Source of the DNA: Rahnella ecdela
Lineage (GTDB): Bacteria; Pseudomonadota; Gammaproteobacteria; Enterobacterales; Enterobacteriaceae
Reading direction: 5' to 3'
Length of the DNA: 64,000 bases
Assembly: GCF_019049625.1 (NCBI RefSeq)
Contig: NZ_JAFMOY010000132.1
Location: forward strand, 248,001-312,000
Of the stretch, positions 1 to 9,326 are shown in pieces. Under the pieces are notes generated by a model. It made no database searches. It was not told the origin of the DNA and saw only the letters and a program-made list of their open reading frames with translations. Positions within the stretch are counted from its first letter, which is position 1. Every line of letters starts with the position of its first letter. The translations under genes were made by a program, and so were the position numbers.

Positions 1-568
1 CACCAAACCAGACAATGTGCGGGCGCAGCGGCGCGGGGAACTGGCAGCAATGACAGCGGTCATCCACACTCAGGTCGCCCGGCCAGTCCAGCACCTGCCC
101 CGACTGCGTACAACGTACTTTCAGCAATTCACCGTGCATATGAATCACGCGGGAACTCCCGGCGCGCTCATGCAGATTATCGATGTTCTGCGTCACCAGC
201 AGGAAGTTGTCGCCGAGTGCTTCTTCCAGCGTCGCCAGAGCATAATGCGCGGCGTTCGGTTTGAGATCGTCGGCCTGCAGCTGGCGGCGGCGTTCGTTGT
301 AAAAACGCTGTACCAGTTCAGGGTCGCGGCGATAACCTTCCGGCGTCGCCACGTCCTCGACACGGTGTTCTTCCCACAAACCGTCAGCAGCGCGGAACGT
401 GCGGATGCCCGATTCAGCGGAAATCCCGGCACCGGTCAGCACCACGACAAATGGCTTTTTCAGTGAAGCCGCAGCCATTGAGTCACGGTGGAAAATATTC
501 GACCGGAAACGCTGATGGCGAATGCGCTTGTTTTTGCGAAACCGACACAGACGATGACGTGTGCGCAT
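1..568 (-). CDS. cobB: NAD-dependent protein deacylase CobB (sirtuin), 3' end outside window
   Basis: This is a Sir2-family lysine deacylase that removes acetyl and succinyl groups from proteins using NAD+. The first 189 codons are present and the gene runs off the left edge. Visible motifs are GAGISAESG near residues 46-54 (NAD binding), [12 protein letters not shown], and HMHGE, whose second His is the expected catalytic base. Cysteines following it (CTQSG, then CHCC) begin the zinc site. The first ~37 residues form an Arg/Lys-rich extension like that of the long E. coli CobB isoform. The ATG is preceded by AAGGAGCACTTC, a good ribosome site. In E. coli nagK lies between lolE and cobB. Here only 63 bp separate the lolE stop from this start, so cobB may be read with lolCDE. 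Confidence 0.96.
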   Translation of the reverse strand, partial: MRTRHRLCRFRKNKRIRHQRFRSNIFHRDSMAAASLKKPFVVVLTGAGISAESGIRTFRAADGLWEEHRVEDVATPEGYRRDPELVQRFYNERRRQLQADDLKPNAAHYALATLEEALGDNFLLVTQNIDNLHERAGSSRVIHMHGELLKVRCTQSGQVLDWPGDLSVDDRCHCCQFPAPLRPHIVWFG

Positions 569-631
569 GAAGTGCTCCTTACTCTCTCTGTGTCTGATAA
601 AAACTGGTGTAAAACTGCATATAAAAAGAAA

Positions 632-1882
632 TTACTGACCGCCGCTCAGTACACGGGCGGGATCAATACGGCTTGCACGACGTGCCGGATACCAGCTCGC
701 CAGCAGGCTCAGGATCAGGGCAGTGACCAGCACGCCCCCGACATCCAGCCAGTGCACTTCTGATGGCAGAAAGTCGATGAAATAAATATCGCCCGACAGG
801 AACTGATGCCCGGTGAGTTTTTGCAAAAAGTTGACGATGTTGGTCAGCTGGAAAGCCGCAATCACGCCAATCACCACACCCGCCACACTGCCGACCAGTC
901 CCGCCAGTAAACCGTACCAGATGAAGACCGCGCGGATAAGTCCGTCTTTCGCGCCCAATGTGCGCAAAATCGCAATATCGCTGCTTTTATCTTTTACCGC
1001 CATCACCAGCGTCGACACAATGTTGAAACAGGCCACGCCGATCACCAGCACCATCGCCATATACATGATGGCACGAACCATCTGGATATCGCGGTACATA
1101 TAGCCGTATGTGCCGATCCAACTACTAATGTAGACGTAAGCCTGCGTCACTTCACCCGCATCGTGGACTAATTTTTGTGCCGCAAAAACATCATTCACTT
1201 TGATATCAATACCGGTCACGCTGGTGCCCATATCCTGATACTGCTGCGCGTCGGCCAGCGGCACCATTCCCAGACTGTGATCAAGCTGTCCGCTGAGCTG
1301 CAAAATCCCGGCAACCTGCAAACGGATGCGTTTTGGCTGCAACAGTTTCATTTCAGGGTCACTGTTAGGGATCATCACCGTCACCCAGTCACCCTGTTTC
1401 ACGCCCACGGCATCGGCGACGCCTTTACCGAGGATCAGCTGTTGCTGACCGGCTTTAAAGTTCTGCCATGCGTTGTTTTGTACAAATTTCGGCGCAGCAC
1501 TGACACGCGGTTCGCTCTGCGGATCCACACCTTTAAGCTGGATAGCACGCAGTTTGGCGCCGTGTTCGATCAGACCGTTGAACTGGATATAGGGCGCAGC
1601 GGCCACAATACCCGGCACTTTTTCCACACGGTCTAAAACGCCCTGCCAATTATTGAACGGCTGATTCACCGGGCGGATTTCGCCATGAGGAACCACCGCC
1701 AGCACACGCTCTTTCAGCTCGCGCTCGAACCCGTTCATGGCGCTCAGACCGACGATCAGTACCGCCACACCCAGCGCGATGCCGAGCGTTGAAATCACCG
1801 AAATCAGCGACACCATGCCGCTGCGACGGCGGCCACGGCTAAACCGCAGGCCAATCAATAATGAAAACGGAATGCCTGACAT
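632..1882 (-). CDS. lolE: Lipoprotein-releasing ABC transporter permease LolE
   Basis: LolE is the inner-membrane subunit of LolCDE that accepts outer-membrane-directed lipoproteins and opens toward the periplasm. The 416-residue protein has the MacB/FtsX-type layout: one N-terminal membrane helix (about residues 23-47, after the [11 protein letters not shown] stretch), a large periplasmic domain to about 265, and three C-terminal helices. The C-terminus [18 protein letters not shown] is the usual family ending. Its ATG overlaps the lolD stop by one base (TAATG), so translation is coupled. It is the third gene of lolC-lolD-lolE. Length and sequence match the enterobacterial family (about 414 residues). 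Confidence 0.97.
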   Translation of the reverse strand: MSGIPFSLLIGLRFSRGRRRSGMVSLISVISTLGIALGVAVLIVGLSAMNGFERELKERVLAVVPHGEIRPVNQPFNNWQGVLDRVEKVPGIVAAAPYIQFNGLIEHGAKLRAIQLKGVDPQSEPRVSAAPKFVQNNAWQNFKAGQQQLILGKGVADAVGVKQGDWVTVMIPNSDPEMKLLQPKRIRLQVAGILQLSGQLDHSLGMVPLADAQQYQDMGTSVTGIDIKVNDVFAAQKLVHDAGEVTQAYVYISSWIGTYGYMYRDIQMVRAIMYMAMVLVIGVACFNIVSTLVMAVKDKSSDIAILRTLGAKDGLIRAVFIWYGLLAGLVGSVAGVVIGVIAAFQLTNIVNFLQKLTGHQFLSGDIYFIDFLPSEVHWLDVGGVLVTALILSLLASWYPARRASRIDPARVLSGGQ

Positions 1883-2586
1883 TACTTCGCTCCCAGCAAC
1901 ATCGAATCCTGCTGCAGCTTGCCGTCACGCATTTCCAGCTGACGTGTCAGACGGTTGGCCAGTTCCAGCGCATGTGTCACGACCAGAAATGCCGTGCCCT
2001 GACGCACATTCAGTTCACCAAGCAGTTCAAAAATACTGTCGGCATTGCGCTGATCAAGGTTACCGGTTGGTTCATCGGCCAGCACCAGCGAAGGATTATT
2101 CACCAGCGCACGGGCAATCGCCACACGCTGGCGCTCGCCGCCGGAAAGCTCAGAAGGACGGTGATGGCTGCGATGCTGCAAACCCACTGCTTCGAGCATC
2201 GCCATCGCGCGCTCCTGGACTTCAGCAGATTTCTTTTTGCCGATCAGCAGCGGCATCGCCACGTTTTCCAGCGCGGTGAAATCCGGCAACAAATGGTGGA
2301 ACTGATAAATAAAGCCCAGCTCGCGGTTACGCAGTTCAGACTTGGCTGAAGAAGACATGCTGTTCAGCGACTGGCCTTTGAAAATCACTTCGCCGGACGT
2401 AGGAGAATCCAGCCCGCCCAGCAAATGCAGCAAGGTACTTTTACCGGAACCGGACGTCCCGACAATCGCCATCATCTCACCCGGCTGCATGGCGAAGCTT
2501 ACGTCACGCAGCACGTCGGTGTGCATCTTGCCTTCCTGATAAGTCTTACAGAGGTTTTCACACTGCAATAATAAAGAATTACTCAT
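1882..2586 (-). CDS. lolD: Lipoprotein-releasing ABC transporter ATPase LolD
   Basis: This is the cytoplasmic ATPase that powers lipoprotein release by LolCDE. It has 234 residues with a complete ABC domain: Walker [10 protein letters not shown] at 43-51, signature LSGGE at about 147-151, and Walker B LVLADEP at about 167-173. An upstream in-frame start exists, but the ATG of MSNSLLLQ is chosen because it matches the family N-terminus. That ATG overlaps the end of lolC by 8 bases (ATGAGTAA), an arrangement typical of translational coupling. The stop overlaps the lolE start by one base. Confidence 0.97.
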   Translation of the reverse strand: MSNSLLLQCENLCKTYQEGKMHTDVLRDVSFAMQPGEMMAIVGTSGSGKSTLLHLLGGLDSPTSGEVIFKGQSLNSMSSSAKSELRNRELGFIYQFHHLLPDFTALENVAMPLLIGKKKSAEVQERAMAMLEAVGLQHRSHHRPSELSGGERQRVAIARALVNNPSLVLADEPTGNLDQRNADSIFELLGELNVRQGTAFLVVTHALELANRLTRQLEMRDGKLQQDSMLLGAK

Positions 2587-3781
2587 AACGTAAAGCCTCT
2601 GCGGGATGGGTGGCAGCAGCGCGCCAGGAAGGATAAAGCGTAGATAATAAAGCGATTGCCATCGCGACCAGCGCAATGACCACCACCTGAACCGGTTCGA
2701 TATCGACCGGCAGCGACGCGCCGTCGAGCATCAGCCCGATAGCCGGCATAATGGTATTCAGCTGGGTGGCCAGCACCACGCCGAGCACAGCACCGAGCAA
2801 CGCGCCGATCACACCGGCACTGGCACCCTGCACCATAAACAGCGCCATAATCTGGCGGCGGCTCAGGCCCTGCGTTTGCAAAATTGCCACTTCAGCTTGC
2901 TTCTCCATCACCAGTAATCCCAGTGACGTAATAATGTTAAACGCGGCGACGGCGACGATCAGACTCAGCAGCAGCCCCATCATATTTTTTTCCATGCGCA
3001 CCGCCTGGAACAACTCGCCGCGACGCTCGCGCCAGTCTTTCCAGCTCGCACCGTCTGGCAGTTTTTGCGTACTCAGGCTGTCAACGTCCAGCGGTTTATC
3101 GAGGAACAGACGCCATCCGGTGACATTGCCTTTCGGATACAACATGAGGCGCGAAGCATCCTGAATGTTCACCAGCATCTGGTAACCATCCACTTCGCTG
3201 TTGGCGGAAAACGTGCCGATCACGTTAAACAGACGCTGGCTCGGTACGCGTCCGACCGGCGTGAACTGGCTGACGCTGGTCACCATCAGACGCAGCTGGT
3301 CACCGCGACGCACTTTGAGCTGCTGCGCGAGTTGATCGCCAAGAATGATGTTGTACTGACCCGGTTGAAGTTCCTGCTGAGCGACCCCAATTAAGTATTT
3401 CGCCAGCGGATCATGCTGATTGGGATCCACACCCAGCATCACACCCACAGCAACGCTGCCGGGGCTTTGCAGCACGACATCTCCGGTGGTCAGCGGTACA
3501 GCGCGGTTTACGCTTTTCAGCGCAGACACCTGATCGTGGGTGATTTTTTGTGGATCGAGAGATCCGCCCGGTGTGGTGATTAATGCCTGAGGCATCAGAC
3601 CGAGAATGTTACCTTCCAGATCTTTCTCAAAACCGTTCATCACAGACAATACGGTCACCAGCGCCATCACCCCAAGGGTGATACCAATGGTGGATAACCA
3701 GGAGACAAACCGCCCGAAGCGGTCCGAAGCACGCCCGCGCATGTAGCGCAGACCTATAAATAACGCGACAGGTTGATACAT
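2579..3781 (-). CDS. lolC: Lipoprotein-releasing ABC transporter permease LolC
   Basis: LolC is the LolE paralogue in LolCDE and recruits the periplasmic carrier LolA. It has 400 residues (E. coli 399): an N-terminal helix around residues 25-45, a periplasmic domain to about 265, three C-terminal helices, and the ending [19 protein letters not shown]. The start is placed at [17 protein letters not shown], the conserved family N-terminus. The same frame stays open a further 26 codons upstream, but those residues have no family support. It is the first gene of lolCDE and is divergent from mfd across about 240 bp that should hold both promoters. Confidence 0.97.
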   Translation of the reverse strand: MYQPVALFIGLRYMRGRASDRFGRFVSWLSTIGITLGVMALVTVLSVMNGFEKDLEGNILGLMPQALITTPGGSLDPQKITHDQVSALKSVNRAVPLTTGDVVLQSPGSVAVGVMLGVDPNQHDPLAKYLIGVAQQELQPGQYNIILGDQLAQQLKVRRGDQLRLMVTSVSQFTPVGRVPSQRLFNVIGTFSANSEVDGYQMLVNIQDASRLMLYPKGNVTGWRLFLDKPLDVDSLSTQKLPDGASWKDWRERRGELFQAVRMEKNMMGLLLSLIVAVAAFNIITSLGLLVMEKQAEVAILQTQGLSRRQIMALFMVQGASAGVIGALLGAVLGVVLATQLNTIMPAIGLMLDGASLPVDIEPVQVVVIALVAMAIALLSTLYPSWRAAATHPAEALRYE

Positions 3782-4019
3782 AACATCCGTTTTAAGTGCT
3801 TGGCCGCAAATAAGTGCGTGGCGCAGACTAAAGTGATCAAGGATAATAAAGGCTAGCACCGCTTTATGGAACCACTAACCCAAAGTAATCGGTTTAACTT
3901 TGTGACTCTGTTGACCCTTTTATACAGTCAACGGGTTGACCCCGATGACACCAGCGAAGCAAGATACGGTCTGCAAATTGGCCTCCGACAGCCGCCAAAA
4001 CGAGAACTCAAAACAGCCT

Positions 4020-7000
4020 ATGTCTCAAGATTATCGTTATTCGTTGCCTGAACGTCCGGGCGACACCCGCCTGTTAGGCCAGCTTACGGGCTCCGCCTGC
4101 GCGCTGGAATGCGCCCAAATCAGTGAACGCCACACCGGCCCCGTGCTGCTGATCGCACCTGATATGCAAAACGCCCTGCGCCTGCGCGATGAAATCCAAC
4201 AGTTCACTGAAAATAAAGTCCTGAGCATTTCGGACTGGGAAACCCTGCCTTACGACAGTTTTTCCCCGCATCAGGAAATCATTTCTTCGCGTCTTTCCAG
4301 TTTGTATCAGCTTCCGACTATGGAGCGCGGCATCATCATTCTGCCGGTGAATACGCTGATGCAGCGCGTCTGTCCGCACGAGTTCCTGCACGGTCACGCA
4401 CTGGTGATGAAAAAAGGCCAGCAGCTTTCCCGCGATAAACTGCGTGCGCAGCTGGAACAGGCCGGTTACCGCAGCGTCGATCAGGTGATGGAACACGGTG
4501 AGTTTGCCACCCGTGGCGCCCTGCTCGATTTGTATCCTATGGGCAGCGAAGAACCTTACCGCATTGATTTTTTTGATGATGAAATCGACAGCCTCCGTAT
4601 TTTTGACGTGGACACCCAACGCACGCTGACCGAAGTGGATCACATCAATCTGCTGCCCGCACATGAATTCCCGACCGATAAAAACGCCATCGAACTGTTC
4701 CGCAGCCAGTGGCGCGAGAAGTTCGAAGTGCGCCGTGACGCCGAGCATGTGTATCAGCAGGTCAGCAAAGGCACCTTCCCGGCCGGTATTGAATACTGGC
4801 AGCCACTGTTCTTCAGTCAGCCACTGACCACACTTTTCAGCTATCTGCCGGAAAACACGCTGGTGCTGAACACCGGCGACCTTGAAGCTGCCGCCGACCG
4901 TTTCTGGCAGGATGCCAGCCAGCGTTACGAGAGCCGCCGCGTCGATCCGATGCGTCCGCTGCTGGAACCGGAAAATCTGTGGCTGCGTGTTGATTCGTTA
5001 TTTGCCGAGCTTAAAGAGTGGCCGCGCGTGCAGCTGCGCACCGATTCGCTGCCGCAGAAAGCCGCGAATACCAATCTGAGCTACGAAAAGCTGCCTGATT
5101 TATCCGTCCAGCCGCAGAATAAAGCGCCGATGGATAACCTGCGTAGGTTCAATGAATCCTTCGCGGGAAGCCTGGTCTTCTCGGTAGAAAGTGAAGGCCG
5201 CCGTGAAACGCTTCAGGATTTACTGGCACGCATCAAGCTGATGCCCACGCTGATTACCCGCATAGAAGAAGCCGATACCGCCGGTCGTTACATCATGATC
5301 GGCGCGTGCGAGCGCGGTTTTCTGGATGCGGACAAAGAACTGGCGCTGATCTGCGAAAGCGATCTGCTCGGTGAGCGCGTAGCTCGCCGCCGTCAGGACA
5401 GCCGCCGGTCGATCAATACCGATACGCTGATCCGCAATCTCGCCGAACTGCGTCCCGGTCAGCCGGTGGTGCACGTCGAGCACGGTGTGGGCCGTTATCT
5501 CGGCCTGACCACGCTGGAAACCGGCGGAATTACTGCCGAATACCTGATCCTGACGTACGCCGGTGAAGACAAACTGTATGTGCCGGTGTCATCTCTGCAT
5601 CTCATCAGCCGCTATGCCGGTGGCGCAGACGAAAGCGCGCCGCTGCATAAACTCGGGGGTGAAGCCTGGTCGAAAGCCCGGCAGAAAGCCGCCGAAAAAG
5701 TGCGTGATGTCGCTGCTGAACTGCTCGATATCTACGCCCAGCGCGAAGCCAAAAGCGGTTTCGCCTTTAAGCATGATAAAGAGCAGTATCAGCTGTTCTG
5801 CCAGGCCTTCCCGTTTGAAACCACGCCGGATCAGGCGCAGGCGATTAACGCCGTGCTGACCGACATGACGCAACCGCTGGCGATGGATCGTCTGGTGTGT
5901 GGCGACGTGGGCTTCGGTAAAACTGAAGTGGCGATGCGCGCGGCATTCCTGGCAGTATCCAACAACAAACAGGTGGCGGTTCTGGTACCCACCACACTGC
6001 TGGCGCAACAGCATTTCGATAACTTCCGTGACCGCTTCGCCAGCTGGCCTGTGCGCATCGAAATGATGTCGCGTTTCCGCAGCGCCAAAGAGCAAAACGT
6101 GGTGCTGGAAGATGCGGTAGAAGGCAAAGTCGATATTATTATCGGCACGCACAAGCTGCTGCAAAGCGACCTGCGCTGGAAAGATCTCGGGCTGCTGATT
6201 GTCGATGAAGAGCACCGTTTCGGCGTGCGTCACAAAGAACGCATTAAGGCGATGCGCGCGGACGTCGACATTCTGACCCTGACCGCGACGCCTATCCCGC
6301 GTACGCTGAACATGGCGATGAGCGGCATGCGCGACCTGTCGATTATTGCCACGCCACCGGCGCGTCGTATGGCGGTCAAAACCTTTGTGCGCGAGTACGA
6401 CAGTCTGGTCGTGCGCGAGGCGATCCTGCGTGAAATTCTGCGCGGCGGGCAAGTTTATTATCTTTATAACGACGTTGAGAATATCGAGAAAGCCTCGCAG
6501 CGGCTGGCTGAACTGGTGCCGGAAGCGCGTATCGCTATCGGTCACGGACAGATGCGTGAGCGTGACCTCGAGCGCGTGATGAATGATTTCCACCACCAGC
6601 GTTTTAACGTGCTGGTATGTACCACCATAATCGAAACCGGTATTGATATTCCGACGGCGAATACCATTATTATCGAACGCGCCGATCACTTCGGTCTGGC
6701 GCAGCTGCACCAGTTACGCGGTCGCGTGGGACGTTCGCACCATCAGGCGTATGCGTATTTGCTGACGCCGCCGCCGAAAGCCATGTCTGTTGATGCGCAT
6801 AAACGTCTGGAAGCCATCGCTTCGCTGGAAGACCTGGGTGCCGGTTTTGCGCTGGCAACACATGACCTGGAAATCCGTGGCGCGGGTGAACTGCTCGGCG
6901 AAGGCCAGAGCGGTCAGATGACCAGCATCGGTTTCTCGCTGTATATGGAACTGCTGGAAAACGCCGTCGAGGCGCTGAAAGAAGGCCGCGAGCCGTCGCT

Positions 7001-7463
7001 GGAAGATTTAACCACCAGCCAGACGGAAGTCGAAATGCGGATGCCAGCGCTGCTGCCGGAAGATTTCATTCCTGACGTCAATACCCGTCTGTCACTGTAT
7101 AAACGCATTGCCAGCGCGAAAACCGAAAGTGAGCTGGATGAATTGCGTGTTGAGCTTATCGACCGTTTCGGCACGTTGCCAGACGCCGCGCGCAATCTGT
7201 TGCAGATTGCGGTGCTGCGCCTGAAAGCTAAAGAGCTGGGTATCCGGCGTATTGAAGGCAACGAGCGCGGTGGCTTTATCGAATTCGGTGACAAGAACCG
7301 TGTCGATCCGGGCTTCCTGATTGGTCTGCTGCAAAAACAGCCACAGGTTTACCGTCTCGATGGCCCGACCAAACTGAAGTTTATGTTGGATCTGACTGAC
7401 CGGCTTAAACGTCTGAAATTTGTCGGAGATATGCTGAGTGAGTTTACAGAACACCTGATCTGA
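4020..7463 (+). CDS. mfd: Transcription-repair coupling factor Mfd
   Basis: Mfd is a DNA translocase that removes RNA polymerase stalled at lesions and recruits UvrA. It has 1147 residues (E. coli 1148). In order: a UvrB-like N-terminal module with QLPTMERG and GEFATRGALLDLYPMGS, the RNA-polymerase-interaction domain containing VVHVEHGVGRYLGL, then a RecG-like motor with Walker A GDVGFGKTE near residue 630 and a DEEH box near 727 (VDEEHRFGV), and a C-terminal TRCF regulatory domain. The frame is open further upstream, but MSQDYRYSLPERPGD matches the family start and is used. It is a single gene followed by a strong terminator. Confidence 0.98.
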   Translation: MSQDYRYSLPERPGDTRLLGQLTGSACALECAQISERHTGPVLLIAPDMQNALRLRDEIQQFTENKVLSISDWETLPYDSFSPHQEIISSRLSSLYQLPTMERGIIILPVNTLMQRVCPHEFLHGHALVMKKGQQLSRDKLRAQLEQAGYRSVDQVMEHGEFATRGALLDLYPMGSEEPYRIDFFDDEIDSLRIFDVDTQRTLTEVDHINLLPAHEFPTDKNAIELFRSQWREKFEVRRDAEHVYQQVSKGTFPAGIEYWQPLFFSQPLTTLFSYLPENTLVLNTGDLEAAADRFWQDASQRYESRRVDPMRPLLEPENLWLRVDSLFAELKEWPRVQLRTDSLPQKAANTNLSYEKLPDLSVQPQNKAPMDNLRRFNESFAGSLVFSVESEGRRETLQDLLARIKLMPTLITRIEEADTAGRYIMIGACERGFLDADKELALICESDLLGERVARRRQDSRRSINTDTLIRNLAELRPGQPVVHVEHGVGRYLGLTTLETGGITAEYLILTYAGEDKLYVPVSSLHLISRYAGGADESAPLHKLGGEAWSKARQKAAEKVRDVAAELLDIYAQREAKSGFAFKHDKEQYQLFCQAFPFETTPDQAQAINAVLTDMTQPLAMDRLVCGDVGFGKTEVAMRAAFLAVSNNKQVAVLVPTTLLAQQHFDNFRDRFASWPVRIEMMSRFRSAKEQNVVLEDAVEGKVDIIIGTHKLLQSDLRWKDLGLLIVDEEHRFGVRHKERIKAMRADVDILTLTATPIPRTLNMAMSGMRDLSIIATPPARRMAVKTFVREYDSLVVREAILREILRGGQVYYLYNDVENIEKASQRLAELVPEARIAIGHGQMRERDLERVMNDFHHQRFNVLVCTTIIETGIDIPTANTIIIERADHFGLAQLHQLRGRVGRSHHQAYAYLLTPPPKAMSVDAHKRLEAIASLEDLGAGFALATHDLEIRGAGELLGEGQSGQMTSIGFSLYMELLENAVEALKEGREPSLEDLTTSQTEVEMRMPALLPEDFIPDVNTRLSLYKRIASAKTESELDELRVELIDRFGTLPDAARNLLQIAVLRLKAKELGIRRIEGNERGGFIEFGDKNRVDPGFLIGLLQKQPQVYRLDGPTKLKFMLDLTDRLKRLKFVGDMLSEFTEHLI

Positions 7464-7480
7464 GTCTGACGAAACAAAAG

Positions 7481-7518
7481 AAAAAGCCCGGTGAACTTAT
7501 CATTCACTGGGCCTTTTT
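7481..7518. terminator. Bidirectional terminator between mfd and the cytochrome c gene
   Basis: A 10-bp stem, GCCCGGTGAA with TTCACTGGGC (one G-T wobble), has a 7-nt loop. An A-run on the left and a T-run on the right let it work on both strands. It ends mfd (+) and the oxidoreductase operon (-), whose stop codon is 20 bp away. Confidence 0.85.
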
Positions 7519-7536
7519 ATGTCTTCAGATTGACCG

Positions 7537-8778
7537 TTATGGTTTACGCAACGCCTTCACCTGTTCCGGCGTGATATCCCCCGGCAGACCGCCGAATGTC
7601 ATACGCAGGTAATTCACCATTTCGGCAATTTGCGCATCATTCAGACGGTCAGCAAAACCCGGCATCGGCTGCATGCTTTCACCGTTCGGGAATTCCTGCG
7701 CCGGTAAACCATCGAGCACCGAGATAATCAGGTTACGACCATCCGGCTGGCGCAGCGTGGCGTTGTTTTGCATCGCCACCGCGACATGCGGTTTGCCGGA
7801 ACCATCGGCCATATGACAACCGGAGCATTGGTCCAGATAAGTGATCCTTCCCAAATCATTACCGCCCTGCCCGATTTTCACCGGCACGGACGCTGGCGGT
7901 TTGTCGCCCAGCAAGTAAGTGACGATCGCACGGTGATCGGCTTCGGTCAGATGACGGGTACTGAGATCAACAACCTTATGCATCTCGTCAAAGGCAGATC
8001 CCTGTGGCGCAATGCCGCTCGCGAGGAAACGGCTGAGGTCTGCCGGGTTCCAGCCGCGTTGCGCCAGCGCATCCGGAGTGATCGCCGGTGCGGTAATGCG
8101 CCCTAACGTGCCGCCTTTCAGGTTGCTGTCCGTGTCCATCTGCCCCAGTTTGCCGCGTGGCGTATGACATTCGCCACAGTGACCCAGCACATCCGCCAGG
8201 TACTGACCGCGCTGCCAGTCGGCAGAATTGCCCTGAGAACTGGCAGGCATCGGGTCACTGGTGCGGAACAACAGGTTCCAGCCAATCATCGCCATGCGCT
8301 GATTGAACGGGAATGGCATTTCGTTTTCCGGTACCGGCTGATCCACCGCCGGACGCGTCATCAGAAACGCATACATATCGTCAGAATCCTGACGCGTCAC
8401 ACCTTTGTACGAAGTGTAAGGCATCGCCGGATACAGATGACGCCCGCCCGGCGCCACACCCTTGGTCAGCGCCAGATAGAAATCGTCTGACGTCCAGCGG
8501 CCAATACCGTCGTCCGCAGATGGCGTCAGGTTGCTGCCGAAGATTTTGCCAAAAGGCGTTTCCAGCGGATAGCCACCCGCCAGTGGCGCGCCGCCGGAAG
8601 CGGTATGACACGCGGCGCAGTCGGATGCCTGAACCAGATAACGACCGCGTTCTACCTGCGCCGTATCCGCAGTGACTTTCTGCACCGGCGCATCCAGCGT
8701 ACGGTTTTCCCGCCACCAGAGCACGGCGATCACGATGATAATCACCACCAGCAGCGCGAGGAAAAGACGTTTTTTCAT
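7537..8778 (-). CDS. Membrane-anchored tri-heme cytochrome c subunit of a molybdenum oxidoreductase
   Basis: This protein should carry electrons from the molybdenum/iron-sulfur subunits to the respiratory chain on the periplasmic face. The 413 residues begin with an uncleaved-looking hydrophobic anchor (about residues 4-22), followed by three c-type heme sites: CAACH (54-58), CGECH (about 205) and CSGCH (about 320). Met-containing stretches suitable as sixth ligands follow. This is the three-heme architecture of the cytochrome subunits of membrane alcohol and aldehyde dehydrogenases and of IorAB-type enzymes. Its ATG overlaps the stop of the 2Fe-2S gene by one base (TGATG); a GTG one codon earlier is possible. 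It is the last gene of a three-gene operon. The substrate of the complex cannot be read from this subunit. Confidence 0.9.
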   Translation of the reverse strand: MKKRLFLALLVVIIIVIAVLWWRENRTLDAPVQKVTADTAQVERGRYLVQASDCAACHTASGGAPLAGGYPLETPFGKIFGSNLTPSADDGIGRWTSDDFYLALTKGVAPGGRHLYPAMPYTSYKGVTRQDSDDMYAFLMTRPAVDQPVPENEMPFPFNQRMAMIGWNLLFRTSDPMPASSQGNSADWQRGQYLADVLGHCGECHTPRGKLGQMDTDSNLKGGTLGRITAPAITPDALAQRGWNPADLSRFLASGIAPQGSAFDEMHKVVDLSTRHLTEADHRAIVTYLLGDKPPASVPVKIGQGGNDLGRITYLDQCSGCHMADGSGKPHVAVAMQNNATLRQPDGRNLIISVLDGLPAQEFPNGESMQPMPGFADRLNDAQIAEMVNYLRMTFGGLPGDITPEQVKALRKP

Positions 8779-9326
8779 CACGCATGCTCCCGGATCAGGC
8801 CTGGAGTTTTCATCACCACGTCGCGCACCGCTTCGTAATAACGCACGTAGCCGGTACAGCGGCAGATGTGATTTTCCAGCGCACCGTTAATCGCCGCTTC
8901 AAGATCGGCCAGCGGGATCGGATGTTTTTGCAGACGCTCAAGCAGCAGCGTGGCGGCATTCACAAAGCCCGGTGTGCAGTAACCGCACTGGAAACTGTAA
9001 TGTTCCAGAAACGCCTGCTGAACCGGAGAAAGCTGAACTTCGCCTTTATCATCTGTTTTCGCGTGGCCTTCGACGGTACGCACTTTTTTGCCGTTGAAGA
9101 AATGGGCGCCGGTGATGCAGGTACGCACTTCTTCGCTGGTGCCGCTTTCGTGGTCAACGATCGCCACGCAGGCGTGACAAATCCCCTGACCACAACCCAG
9201 ACGGGAACCGGTCAGCGCCACATATTCGTGCAGGAAATCAATCATCATCAGGCCTTCAGGAACCTCCAGCGGGCCATATTGTTGATTGTTGATGGTCAGC
9301 GTCATAGGCTGGGTTTTGATGCTCAT
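8778..9326 (-). CDS. 2Fe-2S subunit of a xanthine dehydrogenase-family oxidoreductase
   Basis: This is the small iron-sulfur subunit that passes electrons from the molybdenum site to the cytochrome. In its 182 residues, an N-terminal plant-ferredoxin-like domain carries CGQGICHAC and a further Cys (VRTC). The C-terminal helical domain carries CGYCTPGF and CRCTGY. Together these are the eight Cys for two [2Fe-2S] clusters. No signal peptide is visible, so export probably depends on the Tat signal of the large subunit. The start overlaps the large-subunit stop (ATGA). The cassette has no FAD subunit, which fits direct transfer to the cytochrome. Confidence 0.93.
   Translation of the reverse strand: MSIKTQPMTLTINNQQYGPLEVPEGLMMIDFLHEYVALTGSRLGCGQGICHACVAIVDHESGTSEEVRTCITGAHFFNGKKVRTVEGHAKTDDKGEVQLSPVQQAFLEHYSFQCGYCTPGFVNAATLLLERLQKHPIPLADLEAAINGALENHICRCTGYVRYYEAVRDVVMKTPGLIREHA

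Noticed and set aside
5589-6710. A 373-codon open frame antisense to mfd
   Set aside because: It mirrors the codon pattern of the Mfd motor domain and has no recognisable domain.
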